Origin: Alteromonas confluentis
GTDB lineage: Bacteria > Pseudomonadota > Gammaproteobacteria > Enterobacterales > Alteromonadaceae
Direction of reading: 5' to 3'
Assembly (NCBI RefSeq): GCF_001757105.1
Contig: NZ_MDHN01000040.1
Location: forward strand, 168,783-232,782
DNA length: 64,000 nt
Notes under the pieces: generated by a model
Seen by the model: only the letters and a program-made list of their open reading frames with translations
Told to the model about the DNA's origin: nothing
Databases searched by the model: none
Translations under genes and position numbers: made by a program
Shown: positions 1 through 8,302 of the stretch, one piece after another
Layout of the letters: the number at the start of each line of letters is the position of its first letter
Numbering within the stretch: the stretch's first letter is position 1

Positions 1-488
1 AACTCGAGTCAGGAACAACCCAACAAGACTTTTCTAAGGTGTGTCTAAATAATGTGGTGGAGTCAATTTACGAGATCTATCTCCCTTTAGCAGAAGAGAA
101 CGACCAACAATTATTACTCAATGCGAGTGGTAATGTTGTTGTCTCTGGAAATAAGCGATTACTGACTCAACTGATCGTGAACCTTTTGGAAAATGCGATT
201 AAACATAGTGGGCCAGGCACCACCCTCACACTTAGCCTTGAACCTATATCAGAGAGACAGGCAATATTAAGCGTAACAGATAATGGCGTAGGAATTTCAG
301 CTGAAGACTCTGCATTGTTATTCAAACCATTCTATCGCGGCGACCGAAGTAGAAGTACATCGGGAAGTGGATTGGGGCTGAGCATCGTTAATGCCATAGC
401 CAATTTGCATAATGCCAAAATTTCCCTACAGCGATTAAAACCAGGCATGTCGGTTTCACTCACTTTCGACATACGACGGGTTGATTAG
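1..488 (+). CDS. Sensor histidine kinase, C-terminal part (5' end outside window)
   Basis: The reading frame is open from the window edge, so this is the tail of a longer gene; the GTG at 39 is internal. The visible part is a GHKL ATPase domain: N-box (NLLENAIKHSG), G1 box (DNGVGIS), F-box (FKPFYRGD) and G2 box (GSGLGLSIV). This is the ATP-binding and catalytic half of a two-component kinase that phosphorylates a conserved His in the unseen upstream domain. The gene ends at 486-488 and its response regulator is not downstream, so it probably lies upstream. Sensor input and target cannot be judged. Sure of the family, not of the identity. Confidence 0.9.
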   Translation, partial: LESGTTQQDFSKVCLNNVVESIYEIYLPLAEENDQQLLLNASGNVVVSGNKRLLTQLIVNLLENAIKHSGPGTTLTLSLEPISERQAILSVTDNGVGISAEDSALLFKPFYRGDRSRSTSGSGLGLSIVNAIANLHNAKISLQRLKPGMSVSLTFDIRRVD

Positions 489-560
489 GCAAGAGCTACG
501 CCATTGCCTGTAGTAGGAATTGCATTAAAACCTAATTAGATAGAGCCTCAGAAACAACAA

Positions 561-580
561 AGCCCCGCATAAGCGGGGCT
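561..580 (-). terminator. Rho-independent terminator of tRNA-Ser
   Basis: A perfect 8-bp stem (AGCCCCGC/GCGGGGCT) with a 4-nt loop. On the minus strand it is followed by a T-rich tract (TTTGTTGTTT), on the plus strand only by TCATC. It therefore mainly ends the minus-strand tRNA-Ser transcript 10 bp upstream, and may also stop the plus-strand kinase. Confidence 0.8.
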
Positions 581-590
581 TCATCAAATC

Positions 591-681
591 TGGCGGAGAG
601 AGAGGGATTCGAACCCTCGATACGCTATTAACGTATACACACTTTCCAGGCGTGCGCCTTCAGCCACTCAGCCATCTCTCC
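591..681 (-). tRNA. tRNA-Ser (anticodon GGA)
   Basis: Read on the minus strand, the acceptor arm GGAGAGA pairs with TCTCTCC, followed by discriminator G and an encoded CCA. The anticodon loop is CTGGAAA, giving GGA (UCC/UCU codons). A long variable arm (GTATACGTTAATAGCGTAT) marks a class II serine tRNA, and the T-arm carries GGTTCGAATCC. The 91-nt length including CCA fits tRNA-Ser. Confidence 0.97.
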
Positions 682-717
682 AAATTGTGTGTCGACGGTT
701 TATCGTCGAGCGCGCGT

Positions 718-746
718 ATAGTAGGGAAACTCCGTCGCTGAATCAA
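718..746 (-). promoter_or_regulatory. Sigma-70 promoter of tRNA-Ser
   Basis: On the minus strand, TTGATT and TACTAT are separated by 17 bp and followed by a GC-rich discriminator (ACGCGCGCTCG), typical of stringently controlled stable-RNA promoters. The start would be about 30 nt upstream of the tRNA 5' end. Confidence 0.6.
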
Positions 747-782
747 GCAAAAGTCAGTAAAAATTCGCCGACTGCTTTATAA

Positions 783-1844
783 TTAAGCACTTACGGCTTG
801 TTTACGTTTTAATTCTGCAGAGAAGTTCAACATGCGATCCAGTGGAATGAGCGCTTTTTCACGTAGAGCCGGGTCTACATGAATTTCGTGATCGTTTACG
901 CCTTCCGTTAGGCTGTTGTAGATGGCCTGTAAGCCGTTCATTGCCATCCACGGGCAATGAGCACAACTTTTACAGGTTGCGCCGTTACCGGCCGTTGGGG
1001 CTTCAATAAACGTCTTTTGTGGCATTAGTTGCTGCATCTTGTAAAAAATGCCTTTGTCTGTGGCCACAATGAAGGTTTGATTCGGCATATCTTCAGCAGC
1101 CTTGATAAGCTGGCTGGTAGAGCCAACAGCATCTGCCAGGTCTACCACACTTGCCGGAGACTCAGGATGCACCAGAATTGCCGCATCAGGATACAGTGCT
1201 TTCATATCGTTAAGCTTCTGTGCCGAAAACTCATCGTGCACGATACATTCGCCCTGCCACATCAACATTTCAGCGCCAGTCTTATTAGCAATGTATGAAC
1301 CTAAGTGACGGTCAGGCCCCCAGATAATGGGTTTGCCCTGCTCGTCCAAGTGTTCAACAATTTCAAGCGCAATACTGGAAGTCACTACCCAGTCTGCGCG
1401 CGCTTTTACTGCCGCCGAGGTATTGGCATACACCACCACGGTGTGATCAGGATGGGCATCACAAAATGCGCTGAATTCTTCAATTGGACAACCTAAATCC
1501 AAAGAGCAAGTAGCTTCCAGATTGGGCATTAGCACCGTTTTCTCAGGGCTGAGAATTTTTGAGGTTTCGCCCATAAAGCGCACGCCGGCAACAATGAGGG
1601 TGTCGGCTTCGGCATCTCGACCAAAGCGCGCCATCTCCAGCGAGTCAGCCACACAACCACCGGTTTCTTCTGCCAGTGCCTGAATTTCGGGATCAGTATA
1701 GTAATGTGCCACCAGAACAGCGTTACGATCTTTGAGCAGTTGTTTGATCTGTTCTTTAAGTTCAGCTTTGCGTTCTGCGCTTAACGGCGCAGGCTTTGCT
1801 GGGAACGGATAATCAACTTGATCGACTCTGAAAGCAATAGACAT
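783..1844 (-). CDS. nadA: Quinolinate synthase NadA
   Basis: NadA condenses iminoaspartate with dihydroxyacetone phosphate to quinolinate in de novo NAD synthesis, using an oxygen-sensitive [4Fe-4S] cluster. The 353 residues match the E. coli length. Cluster-ligand cysteines appear in [11 protein letters not shown] (about 113), QGECIVHDE (about 200) and the C-terminal [10 protein letters not shown] (about 295). The near N-terminal motif [21 protein letters not shown] is typical. It is a single gene downstream of the tRNA-Lys array, in the tol-pal/tRNA-Lys/nadA order also found in E. coli. No NadR site was recognised. nadB is not in the window. Confidence 0.97.
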   Translation of the reverse strand: MSIAFRVDQVDYPFPAKPAPLSAERKAELKEQIKQLLKDRNAVLVAHYYTDPEIQALAEETGGCVADSLEMARFGRDAEADTLIVAGVRFMGETSKILSPEKTVLMPNLEATCSLDLGCPIEEFSAFCDAHPDHTVVVYANTSAAVKARADWVVTSSIALEIVEHLDEQGKPIIWGPDRHLGSYIANKTGAEMLMWQGECIVHDEFSAQKLNDMKALYPDAAILVHPESPASVVDLADAVGSTSQLIKAAEDMPNQTFIVATDKGIFYKMQQLMPQKTFIEAPTAGNGATCKSCAHCPWMAMNGLQAIYNSLTEGVNDHEIHVDPALREKALIPLDRMLNFSAELKRKQAVSA

Positions 1845-2058
1845 AACAAGTAGCCTGAATTATGGACAATAGGGCGACGGATTATACCCGACTGTCATAA
1901 AAATTACATACTGATAAGCTACGAATATAAGGTTATCGCGGATTATCAGACGAAAGAATAACGTGGCTTGAAAGTAAAGTAATGACTATTCAGCTTGGAA
2001 TGAAAGAGAGCGTGTGCTTATTAGGATATTTCTGAGTGAGTGTGCAATCAAGGAGAGA

Positions 2059-2134
2059 TGGTGGGTCGTGCTGGATTCGAACCAGCGACCAATTGATTAA
2101 AAGTCAACTGCTCTACCAACTGAGCTAACGACCC
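2059..2134 (-). tRNA. tRNA-Lys (anticodon UUU), distal copy
   Basis: A 76-nt tRNA including encoded CCA. The acceptor GGGTCGT pairs with ACGACCC, the anticodon loop is CTTTTAA, and the T-arm is GGTTCGAATCC. It is the last copy transcribed in a minus-strand array of three whose mature sequences look identical; only the spacers differ. Confidence 0.97.
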
Positions 2135-2179
2135 ATCATTTGATTGCAATATAAAAGATGTCTTTCCGACTGGATAAGA

Positions 2180-2255
2180 TGGTGGGTCGTGCTGGATTCG
2201 AACCAGCGACCAATTGATTAAAAGTCAACTGCTCTACCAACTGAGCTAACGACCC
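2180..2255 (-). tRNA. tRNA-Lys (anticodon UUU), middle copy
   Basis: Same 76-nt cloverleaf as its neighbours: acceptor GGGTCGT/ACGACCC, anticodon TTT, encoded CCA. A 45-nt spacer separates it from the distal copy; there is no terminator or clear promoter in the spacer, so the three genes are probably processed from one transcript. Confidence 0.97.
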
Positions 2256-2298
2256 ATCTTTTGATTGCGTGAAAGGCGAATTATTCATTTTAAATGAA

Positions 2299-2374
2299 TG
2301 GTGGGTCGTGCTGGATTCGAACCAGCGACCAATTGATTAAAAGTCAACTGCTCTACCAACTGAGCTAACGACCC
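2299..2374 (-). tRNA. tRNA-Lys (anticodon UUU), promoter-proximal copy
   Basis: First copy of the array. Identical acceptor, D, anticodon (TTT) and T arms to the other two, with encoded CCA. A stable-RNA-type promoter lies about 40 bp upstream. Confidence 0.97.
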
Positions 2375-2415
2375 ATTCGCTTTTCTTTGTCACCACTCTG
2401 TGGCAACGGCGGCAT

Positions 2416-2443
2416 ATAATACTCATATTCTGAGGCAGCGCAA
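2416..2443 (-). promoter_or_regulatory. Promoter of the tRNA-Lys array
   Basis: On the minus strand, TTGCGC and TATTAT are 16 bp apart, followed by ATGCCGCC, a GC-rich discriminator as in stringent tRNA promoters. It lies in the 324-bp gap (2375-2698) between the tRNAs and cpoB; besides this and the cpoB terminator I see nothing else in that gap. Confidence 0.55.
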
Positions 2444-2668
2444 CCCAAAATACGCATTTATTTGTGTTTTTCTGCCCTTTCCCGTTCAAACGCTCAAAAT
2501 GAAATCAAATCGTTCAGTAAACCTGCTAATTCCCGCAAGTTATTATGAATAGTCGATATTTCCACTGGTTACAATTAGTACAAAGGAAGTGTGAAAAAGA
2601 CATCCTTTATCGATAAAAAACGATAAGGTAAAAATAAATCATGAGAAATGTAGAGACACGAAAATAAA

Positions 2669-2690
2669 AAAACCTCCCGGAGGAGGTTTT
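2669..2690 (-). terminator. Terminator of the tol-pal operon
   Basis: The stem AACCTCC/GGAGGTT with loop CGGA is followed on the minus strand by seven T residues, 9 bp after the cpoB stop. A and T runs on both sides mean it could also work on the plus strand. Confidence 0.85.
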
Positions 2691-2698
2691 TAAAAACG

Positions 2699-3550
2699 TT
2701 AAACGCCTGACATACGTGATTGTGCAAGTTTCGTTGCGGCGGAATCAGGATATTCCTTGATCACCTGTTCGAATAACGAACGGGCTTTATTTGCATTACC
2801 CTGTCTTTCCGCAATCATACCCAGCTTAAAAATCGCATCTGGACGCTTAGCTGAGTCGCTGTACTGATTAACGACAGTATCAAACTGCTCATAAGCGGCG
2901 TCCCACTGCTGTTCACGGAACAAAATCTGCCCGAGCCAGTAATGCGCATTAGGGACGTATGAGCTATCAGGATAATCGCTCAGGAACGACTGTAACGACG
3001 CGATTGCCCTGTCATACTCACCCGATTTGAGAATAAGATTCACAGCAGCCTCGTAAGCGTCACTGTCGCTTTGATCGTTCCTCGCAGCAGAACTTGTGCT
3101 TGCTGCGGGCTGACTCTGCGTAGGACGTGAAGCGGCTGGTGTCGCTGGCGGCGTGTAAGCAGCCTGAGGATCTGCTGACGACGCGGCGCCAATCCCCGCT
3201 TGCTTCAATGCTTCAACTCGCTTATCAATCTCTAGATATAACTCACGCTGGCGCTCGAGTACTTTTTCTAGCTGATTAGTGTGTACTTCAACCGTACCAC
3301 GCAGCTCATCAATTTCACCTTGCATGGTGTCGATTTGCTGCTGTAAGCGATGTTGCATTTGCGTACGGCTGTCGACCATCCGCTCAAGAACAGTAATACG
3401 CTGTTCCAGTGTGCTAGACGGCGCGCCAGAAGACGCTGAGGATGCCTGAGGCGAATTGCCAAGGTCGTAGACCGGAGCTTGCGCCTGTGCCACTGCTGAA
3501 ATACAAAGGGCGGCACACAAGGTGACGCCCTGAATCATTGGTTTAACCAA
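2699..3550 (-). CDS. cpoB: Cell division coordinator CpoB (YbgF)
   Basis: CpoB is a periplasmic protein that links the Tol-Pal machine to PBP1B during septal peptidoglycan synthesis. It has a Sec signal peptide (residues 1-23, ending AVAQA), a trimerising coiled coil (about 45-105), a Pro/Ala/Ser-rich linker (about 120-160) and C-terminal TPR repeats (about 165-283, e.g. YEAAVNLILKSGEYDRAI and PNAHYWLGQILF). The start is probably TTG at 3550, which has AGGG about 9 nt upstream; the in-frame ATG four codons later has no clear ribosome site. It is the last gene of the operon, 11 bp after pal. The order and length match gammaproteobacterial homologues. Confidence 0.95.
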   Translation of the reverse strand: MVKPMIQGVTLCAALCISAVAQAQAPVYDLGNSPQASSASSGAPSSTLEQRITVLERMVDSRTQMQHRLQQQIDTMQGEIDELRGTVEVHTNQLEKVLERQRELYLEIDKRVEALKQAGIGAASSADPQAAYTPPATPAASRPTQSQPAASTSSAARNDQSDSDAYEAAVNLILKSGEYDRAIASLQSFLSDYPDSSYVPNAHYWLGQILFREQQWDAAYEQFDTVVNQYSDSAKRPDAIFKLGMIAERQGNANKARSLFEQVIKEYPDSAATKLAQSRMSGV

Positions 3551-3561
3551 AGCTTAAGCCC

Positions 3562-4122
3562 TTATTGGTAAACAACGATACCACGACGATTTTGTGCCAT
3601 CGCGTATTCGGTAGAACCCATAACTGCTGGCTTCTCTTCACCGTAAGAAACGGTTGAGATCTGGCTGCTGCTTACACCAGCATTCATCAGATACGTTTCA
3701 ACTGCCTGTGCACGACGCTCGCCCAGTGCAATGTTGTATTCTGGTGTACCACGTTGGTCAGTGTGACCTTCGATAACCACGTTTTGATCTGGATTTTGTA
3801 CCAGGAACTCAGCGTGCTTATCTAACAGAGTTTGGAATTCCGCTTTAATCGTTGAACGGTCGAAATCGAAGTAAACCGTTTGCTCTTGTTTCAGTGCAGC
3901 TTTCTGCTCTTCAACAATTTCTTTCATACGTTCAACGCGCTGAGCAGCTTCAGCCTGTACACGTTCAGCTTCTGCTTCACGAGCTTGGCGCTCTGCTTCT
4001 GCTTGTTCTTGCGCAACACGGTTACGCTCTGCGGCTAACTCTTCCTCAGAAGGGCCTGAAGAACAAGCCATCATAGTCACCACCGGTAAGGCAATAATGA
4101 AGCTTTTCATTACTTTGTTCAT
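3562..4122 (-). CDS. pal: Peptidoglycan-associated lipoprotein Pal
   Basis: Pal is an outer-membrane lipoprotein that binds peptidoglycan and TolB and drives outer-membrane constriction at division. The signal peptide ends in a lipobox (VTMMAC) with lipidated Cys near residue 20. A charged Ala/Glu coiled-coil linker (about 25-75) leads into an OmpA-like domain with GHTDQRGTPEYN and LGERRAQAV, the diaminopimelate-binding signature. I chose ATG 4122 because AGAGG lies 6 nt before it, while the ATG at 4128 abuts the ribosome site. The linker is longer than in E. coli Pal. Confidence 0.96.
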   Translation of the reverse strand: MNKVMKSFIIALPVVTMMACSSGPSEEELAAERNRVAQEQAEAERQAREAEAERVQAEAAQRVERMKEIVEEQKAALKQEQTVYFDFDRSTIKAEFQTLLDKHAEFLVQNPDQNVVIEGHTDQRGTPEYNIALGERRAQAVETYLMNAGVSSSQISTVSYGEEKPAVMGSTEYAMAQNRRGIVVYQ

Positions 4123-4165
4123 TTGCATCCTCTTAATCCTTATATTTTATTTATGTTTATCTGTT

Positions 4166-5527
4166 TTATAACAAAAATGGTGACCAACTCGGCGACTTCA
4201 CTTGTCCATTTGTGGCTGGTAACCTGGCTTTAAAGCGCCCATCCAGTGACACTAAAGATAGTACCTGAGTGCCCTCATGAAGGGTACTGTAAATAATCAT
4301 GCTTCCATTCGGGGCAATACTCGGAGACTCATCCAAAAAGGTTTTCGTCAGTACCTGTATACCGCCATTTTCCAATCCAAGTTTAGCGATATGGTAATCA
4401 CCACGGGTGCGATTCACCAAAACCATCTGCCTGCCATCAGGTGTGATGGTACCGCCAAGATTCTGCTCGCCTTCAAATGTAAGGCGTCTTACCTTCCGGG
4501 AAGATAAATTTACGCTATAAATCTGAGGTTTACCACCCCGTTCCGAGCTAAAAATTAACCCACTACCGTCTGGTAACCAACCTGGCTCAGTGTCGATAGC
4601 GCGGTTACGGGTGATTCTGCGCAGATTTTTCGTTGCAATATCCATAACATAGATTTCAGGATTTCCGTCTTTCGATAACACCATGGCCAAACTCTTGCCA
4701 TCGGGTGAAAATACCGGGCTCCCGTTGATGCCGGGGAAATCCGTCATCGTGGTCCGTTTCATGGTGTAAATATCCTGAATGATAATCTGCGGACGTTTGT
4801 TCTCGAAGCTCACATAAGCCAGCTTTTCTCCGTCTGGCGACCATGCCGGCGACATCAATGGCTCTGGTGACGACAACAAGCGCGTTTCGTTCTCACCATC
4901 GTAGTCTGAAATAACCAACTGGTAGGGCAATTTATTGGTTTTGCGATCACGCACAACAACATAAGCCAAGCGAGTCAGGAAGGCACCACGTTCACCGGTA
5001 AGTTTCTCATACACCACATCGCTGATGCGGTGAGCGTATTGGCGAAAATCTGCCGAACTGATCACAGCCTGACGACTATCGATAACATGGTCGGCACTGT
5101 TTGCCAGTTTACCGTTGCTCATGCCCTGAGATTTACCCCCCGTTACCTGGCCTCGTAACACGTCGATCAGTTCGTATGACACACGATACTTGTCTGTGCC
5201 TTCCGGGGTAATGGTACCCACTAAAATAGTATCGACGCCCGCTTTGGCCCAGGCATTGTAATTAACCTGTTTGTCGGTCGTAGGTTGCTGAGGCATTTTT
5301 GCCCGTGCAATAGGATTAAATTTACCACTGCGGGTTAAATCCGCGGTAACCACATCTGAAATGTTCTCCGGCATCTGACCGGGACCACCCCACTTGAACG
5401 GCACTACGCCAATAGGACGCGCACTGTCTACCCCTTCGGTGATCACAATTTCTAATGAAGCGTTGGCCAGGCCACTGATGCTCAGTAGAACCAGACCTAA
5501 TAACATCCTGATATTTCTCATCGTCAC
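4166..5527 (-). CDS. tolB: Tol-Pal system protein TolB
   Basis: TolB is the periplasmic beta-propeller protein that shuttles between Pal and TolA. It has a signal peptide (residues 1-23, ending GLANA), an N-terminal alpha/beta domain (about 24-165) and a six-bladed propeller seen as repeated SPDGxxLAxV units ([28 protein letters not shown]). At 453 residues it is the usual size. The GTG at 5525-5527 overlaps the tolA stop by one base and has GGTGAG 6 nt upstream; ATG at 5519-5521 is an alternative. The overlap indicates translational coupling with tolA. Confidence 0.96.
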   Translation of the reverse strand: MTMRNIRMLLGLVLLSISGLANASLEIVITEGVDSARPIGVVPFKWGGPGQMPENISDVVTADLTRSGKFNPIARAKMPQQPTTDKQVNYNAWAKAGVDTILVGTITPEGTDKYRVSYELIDVLRGQVTGGKSQGMSNGKLANSADHVIDSRQAVISSADFRQYAHRISDVVYEKLTGERGAFLTRLAYVVVRDRKTNKLPYQLVISDYDGENETRLLSSPEPLMSPAWSPDGEKLAYVSFENKRPQIIIQDIYTMKRTTMTDFPGINGSPVFSPDGKSLAMVLSKDGNPEIYVMDIATKNLRRITRNRAIDTEPGWLPDGSGLIFSSERGGKPQIYSVNLSSRKVRRLTFEGEQNLGGTITPDGRQMVLVNRTRGDYHIAKLGLENGGIQVLTKTFLDESPSIAPNGSMIIYSTLHEGTQVLSLVSLDGRFKARLPATNGQVKSPSWSPFLL

Positions 5528-6339
5528 TACAGTCTCACCGTTATGTTTATATCTCTTATTTGTTCGTATACAGCCGGATCATCAGATACTGGCAATTTAT
5601 CCGGCCGACGAACGGCTGTTTCTGCTGCACGGCAAAGTGCGTCATTACCGCCCCGACGAGTGACCTGGGTAACATAACCCGAAGTTGCGAGGCGAATATT
5701 TAATTTACACTCTTTTCCTTTAAAGCTGTCATCCGCAATCAGGAATCGTTGTACGGTTGCGGTAATTAGCGCGCGATAACGATCGACCTCACTCATCACC
5801 TGCTTCCTACGACGCTGAGCCTGCGCGGCTTGTTCCGCTTTAAGCTGCTCTTGCAAGATCCTGTCCTGTTCTGCTTTTTCAGCCGCTTCTTTTGCTTTTC
5901 GCTCGGCTTCAGCCTTTTCACGGGCTTCTCTGGCCTTACGATCTTTCTCTTTTTGTGCGGCTAGCTGTTTCAGTTCTTGCTGCTTTTTACGTTCAGCTTC
6001 TTCCCGGCGTTTTTTGTCCGCCGCCTTTTTCTCTGCTGCCTGTCGAGCAGCCGCGTCAGCCTTACGCTTCTTCTCCGCCGCAGCGGCTTCACGTGCTTTG
6101 CGCTGGCGCTCGTTCGCTTCAGCCTGGGCTTTCGCTGCAGCAGCTTCCTCGGCTTTCTTCTTGTCGGCTATTGCTTGAGCATCAATGAAGGTCGCCTGTA
6201 TGACAGGCGCATCACTGTTGCTCACCGGCTCGAAAGGCTCAGGAGAAAAACTGACGCTAATTAGCAACACTACAGCAATCGCCACATGAACGCCAATGGC
6301 TTTAGCTAATGCTTGCTGATTAGAATTTAATTTACGCAT
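5527..6339 (-). CDS. tolA: Tol-Pal system protein TolA
   Basis: TolA is the inner-membrane protein that transmits proton-motive force from TolQR across the periplasm to TolB and Pal. It has one N-terminal membrane helix (about 12-32), a long Ala/Lys/Glu-rich helical domain (about 50-185) and a C-terminal domain (about 190-270) with [19 protein letters not shown] and a Cys pair, as in TolA-III. It is 270 residues, shorter than the 421 of E. coli mainly in the helical stalk. The C-terminal domain is the usual receptor for colicins and filamentous phage. Confidence 0.95.
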   Translation of the reverse strand: MRKLNSNQQALAKAIGVHVAIAVVLLISVSFSPEPFEPVSNSDAPVIQATFIDAQAIADKKKAEEAAAAKAQAEANERQRKAREAAAAEKKRKADAAARQAAEKKAADKKRREEAERKKQQELKQLAAQKEKDRKAREAREKAEAERKAKEAAEKAEQDRILQEQLKAEQAAQAQRRRKQVMSEVDRYRALITATVQRFLIADDSFKGKECKLNIRLATSGYVTQVTRRGGNDALCRAAETAVRRPDKLPVSDDPAVYEQIRDINITVRL

Positions 6340-6348
6340 ACTTTATGA

Positions 6349-6771
6349 CTATTCGTCTACAGGATCGGTCATCAGGCCAACTGACGGCACGCCCGCCTGC
6401 TGCAGCAACACCATCAACTGAATGACTTCGTTATACGCTACCTGACCGTCGCCTTTCACCACGACGGGCGTTTGCGGCTCAGCTTTTAATTTCTCAGCGA
6501 CAAGGGCGGTAAGCTCTTGCGTACCTAAAGCGGTTTCCTGATCGTTACCAATATTCAGATAATAATTGCCTTGCACATCGACTGACGCAATGAGCGGCGG
6601 CGTGTCTTCCTGTTCAATCGGCTGAGCACTGGCTTTTGGCAGTTCGACTTTCACGCCTTGCGAGATAAGCGGTGCGGTTACCATAAAGATAATTAACAGC
6701 ACCAACATAACGTCGATGTAAGGCACCACATTGATTTCGGATACCGGACGACGTCGTTTACGGGTATACAT
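6349..6771 (-). CDS. tolR: Tol-Pal system protein TolR
   Basis: TolR belongs to the ExbD/TolR family and forms the proton channel stator-rotor with TolQ. It has a short cytoplasmic N-terminus (RKRRRPVSEINVVPYIDV), one membrane helix (about 15-35) containing the essential Asp of YIDVMLVLLIIFMVTAPL, and a periplasmic domain to residue 140. Start ATG 6771 has GGAG 10 nt upstream. It lies 9 bp before tolA and 21 bp after tolQ, in one operon. Confidence 0.96.
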   Translation of the reverse strand: MYTRKRRRPVSEINVVPYIDVMLVLLIIFMVTAPLISQGVKVELPKASAQPIEQEDTPPLIASVDVQGNYYLNIGNDQETALGTQELTALVAEKLKAEPQTPVVVKGDGQVAYNEVIQLMVLLQQAGVPSVGLMTDPVDE

Positions 6772-6792
6772 ACTCGTTCTCCAGTGCGAAAG

Positions 6793-7473
6793 TTATTGTG
6801 GTTGCGCTGTTGAGGCCTGGCGCTGCAGAATCGCAGAAAACTCTTCCATAAAATTGCCATAGCTATTTTCAAGCTTTTCAACTTTGTGGCTGAAGCGGTT
6901 GTAGGCAATAACGGCTGGAATAGCAGCAAACAAACCGATTGCGGTAGCAATCAGCGCTTCTGCAATGCCCGGCGCAACCATAGCCAGTGTAGCTTGTTGC
7001 ACTTCGCCTAAGGCAATGAAGGCATTCATGATACCCCACACCGTGCCGAACAGGCCGATGTAAGGGCTGATGGAACCCGCGGTGGCGAGGAACGGTAAAC
7101 GGCTTTCCAATTCTTCTACCTGACGTGACATGGATACACGCATGGCACGATATGTACCGTCGACAATGCCGTTTACAGGCGTGCTTCCTTTGCGTAAACG
7201 CACAAACTCTTTAAATCCTGCACAGAAAATATTGGCCATGCCTTTTACATCTGAGCGGGCAGACAATTCTTGATAAAGGCGGTTGAGGTCGGCACCGGAC
7301 CAGAATTTGTCTTCAAACTGGCGCATCTCTTTGTCTGCGGCATTTAGCGCTTTAGTGCGCTGGAAGATAAATGTCCAGGAAGCAATGGAAACACTCAACA
7401 GCAATAACATGATGAGCTGTACTACAAAGCTGGCCTGTAAAAAAAGTCCGATAAATGTTAAATCAGATTCCAC
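6793..7473 (-). CDS. tolQ: Tol-Pal system protein TolQ
   Basis: TolQ belongs to the MotA/TolQ/ExbB family and has three membrane helices, at about 12-35, 135-160 and 170-195. The signature [13 protein letters not shown] (about 142) and [15 protein letters not shown] are visible. At 226 residues the length is standard. With TolR it uses proton flow to move TolA. The 5' end overlaps the ybgC stop by 11 bp, showing coupled translation. Confidence 0.97.
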   Translation of the reverse strand: MESDLTFIGLFLQASFVVQLIMLLLLSVSIASWTFIFQRTKALNAADKEMRQFEDKFWSGADLNRLYQELSARSDVKGMANIFCAGFKEFVRLRKGSTPVNGIVDGTYRAMRVSMSRQVEELESRLPFLATAGSISPYIGLFGTVWGIMNAFIALGEVQQATLAMVAPGIAEALIATAIGLFAAIPAVIAYNRFSHKVEKLENSYGNFMEEFSAILQRQASTAQPQ

Positions 7474-7867
7474 TGGATAAATCCCCTAATAAAGTGGCTG
7501 GTACTTTCCGTGGCTTCATTGCCACAGGGTCGACACATGCAATTTTTATGTCCGCCGAAACAATCAATTTGTCATGCGGATCTTTTATTAGTTGCCTGAA
7601 CGTCAGGCTTGCGCCCTTCAATTCTACAATTTGCGATTCAATACTCAACAATTGATTAAATCTGGCTGGCGCATGGTTATGCATTTCAACCCGTTTGACG
7701 ACAAAGGCTATGGATTGTTCCATTAACTTGTCTTGTTCATAGCCGAGCTCCCGCAACCACTCTGTGCGCGCACGCTCCATGAACTTTAAATAATTGGCAT
7801 AATAGACGATGCCGCCGGCATCGGTGTCTTCATAGTAAACCCTGACTTTCAGGGTATGGGTAGCCAT
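7463..7867 (-). CDS. ybgC: Acyl-CoA thioesterase YbgC (hotdog fold)
   Basis: A 4-hydroxybenzoyl-CoA-thioesterase-like hotdog protein, first gene of the tol-pal operon. E. coli YbgC hydrolyses short to medium acyl-CoA and interacts with phospholipid enzymes and ACP. The family motif [27 protein letters not shown] is near the N-terminus, with catalytic Asp at about 15. I chose ATG 7867 because GGAG lies 6 nt upstream; the frame runs on to a GTG at 7879 without a ribosome site. The resulting 134 residues match E. coli. Confidence 0.94.
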   Translation of the reverse strand: MATHTLKVRVYYEDTDAGGIVYYANYLKFMERARTEWLRELGYEQDKLMEQSIAFVVKRVEMHNHAPARFNQLLSIESQIVELKGASLTFRQLIKDPHDKLIVSADIKIACVDPVAMKPRKVPATLLGDLSSGI

Positions 7868-7904
7868 GCAATACTCCACTATAAAAATGTAATGTAACTG
7901 TCAC

Positions 7905-7933
7905 AGTATAATTCAACGTTTCGCACCCACCAA
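7905..7933 (-). promoter_or_regulatory. Promoter of the ybgC-tol-pal operon
   Basis: On the minus strand, TTGGTG and TATACT are separated by 17 bp. The predicted start leaves a leader of about 30 nt before ybgC. An 18-bp palindrome sits immediately upstream. Confidence 0.6.
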
Positions 7934-7944
7934 ATGGTCTATTT

Positions 7945-7962
7945 TCGGCGATAGATCGCCGA
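7945..7962. promoter_or_regulatory. 18-bp palindrome upstream of the ybgC promoter
   Basis: TCGGCGAT-AG-ATCGCCGA is a perfect inverted repeat starting 12 bp upstream of the -35 hexamer. There is no T-run, so it is not a terminator. It looks like a binding site for a dimeric regulator, but I do not recognise the family. Confidence 0.45.
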
Positions 7963-8052
7963 TAAATCAAGGTTAACAGCGAATAACAACCATGTTGATA
8001 ACACCGAATTAACACATTAGTTTTTCTAATTAAAAAATATAATTTTACTCAA

Positions 8053-8080
8053 TTGCCAGGGTAAAAATACGCTTTATAAT
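8053..8080 (+). promoter_or_regulatory. Strong sigma-70 promoter of a putative small RNA
   Basis: TTGCCA and a consensus TATAAT are 16 bp apart on the plus strand, followed by GCGCGTC. No protein gene follows; a terminator lies about 110 bp downstream. Confidence 0.65.
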
Positions 8081-8086
8081 GCGCGT

Positions 8087-8217
8087 CATCTGTCGAACAG
8101 AGTGAAACAGTTGTAAGACGTTTCACACGAGTTTTCTCCTGATTGACATGAGTTCCCTGGATTTATTTCCTTCAACACTTGTTGTTTTAGCCCGTTCATT
8201 TTGAGCGGGCTTTTTTT
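8087..8217 (+). ncRNA. Candidate trans-acting small RNA, about 131 nt
   Basis: The unit is bounded by the promoter at 8053-8080 and a strong terminator, and it has no gene-sized reading frame. The predicted transcript opens with a hairpin (GTGAAAC/GTTTCAC, 8103-8127 area), then an unpaired pyrimidine-rich stretch (TTTTCTCCTG and TTCCCTGGATTTATTTCC) that could pair with Shine-Dalgarno regions, then the terminator stem with seven U residues. This is the layout of Hfq-dependent small RNAs. I could not match it to a named family (compared from memory with Spot 42, RyhB, RprA, ArcZ, FnrS, SdsR). An 18-codon ATG frame at 8149 has no ribosome site and runs into the terminator. Confidence 0.6.
8189..8217 (+). 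terminator. Terminator of the putative small RNA
   Basis: Stem AGCCCGTTCA/TGAGCGGGCT, 10 bp with one G-T pair, a 3-nt loop and a run of seven T residues. It is clearly oriented to the plus strand. Confidence 0.9.
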
Positions 8218-8260
8218 ATGCCTGTTGAAAACTGCCTGAAAGATACATGAATAGAAAGAA

Positions 8261-8288
8261 AAAGGAAAAAACAGCTGTTCTTTCCTTT
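8261..8288 (-). terminator. Probable terminator of the ruv operon
   Basis: A 28-bp palindrome, AAAGGAAA-A-AACAG/CTGTT-C-TTTCCTTT, with one mismatch. On the minus strand it is followed by TTCTTTC, 15 bp after the ruvB stop. The stem is AT-rich, so termination may be modest. Confidence 0.55.
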
Positions 8289-8302
8289 ATATAGTGGAGA
8301 TA

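Noticed and set aside
2059..2374. Three near-identical 76-bp units with short spacers, looking like a CRISPR-type direct repeat array
   Set aside because: Each unit folds as a complete tRNA-Lys with encoded CCA, and the spacers are not uniform.
8149..8205. 18-codon leader peptide inside the candidate small RNA
   Set aside because: No ribosome site, no codon bias for one amino acid, and the frame runs into the terminator stem with no gene downstream on that strand.
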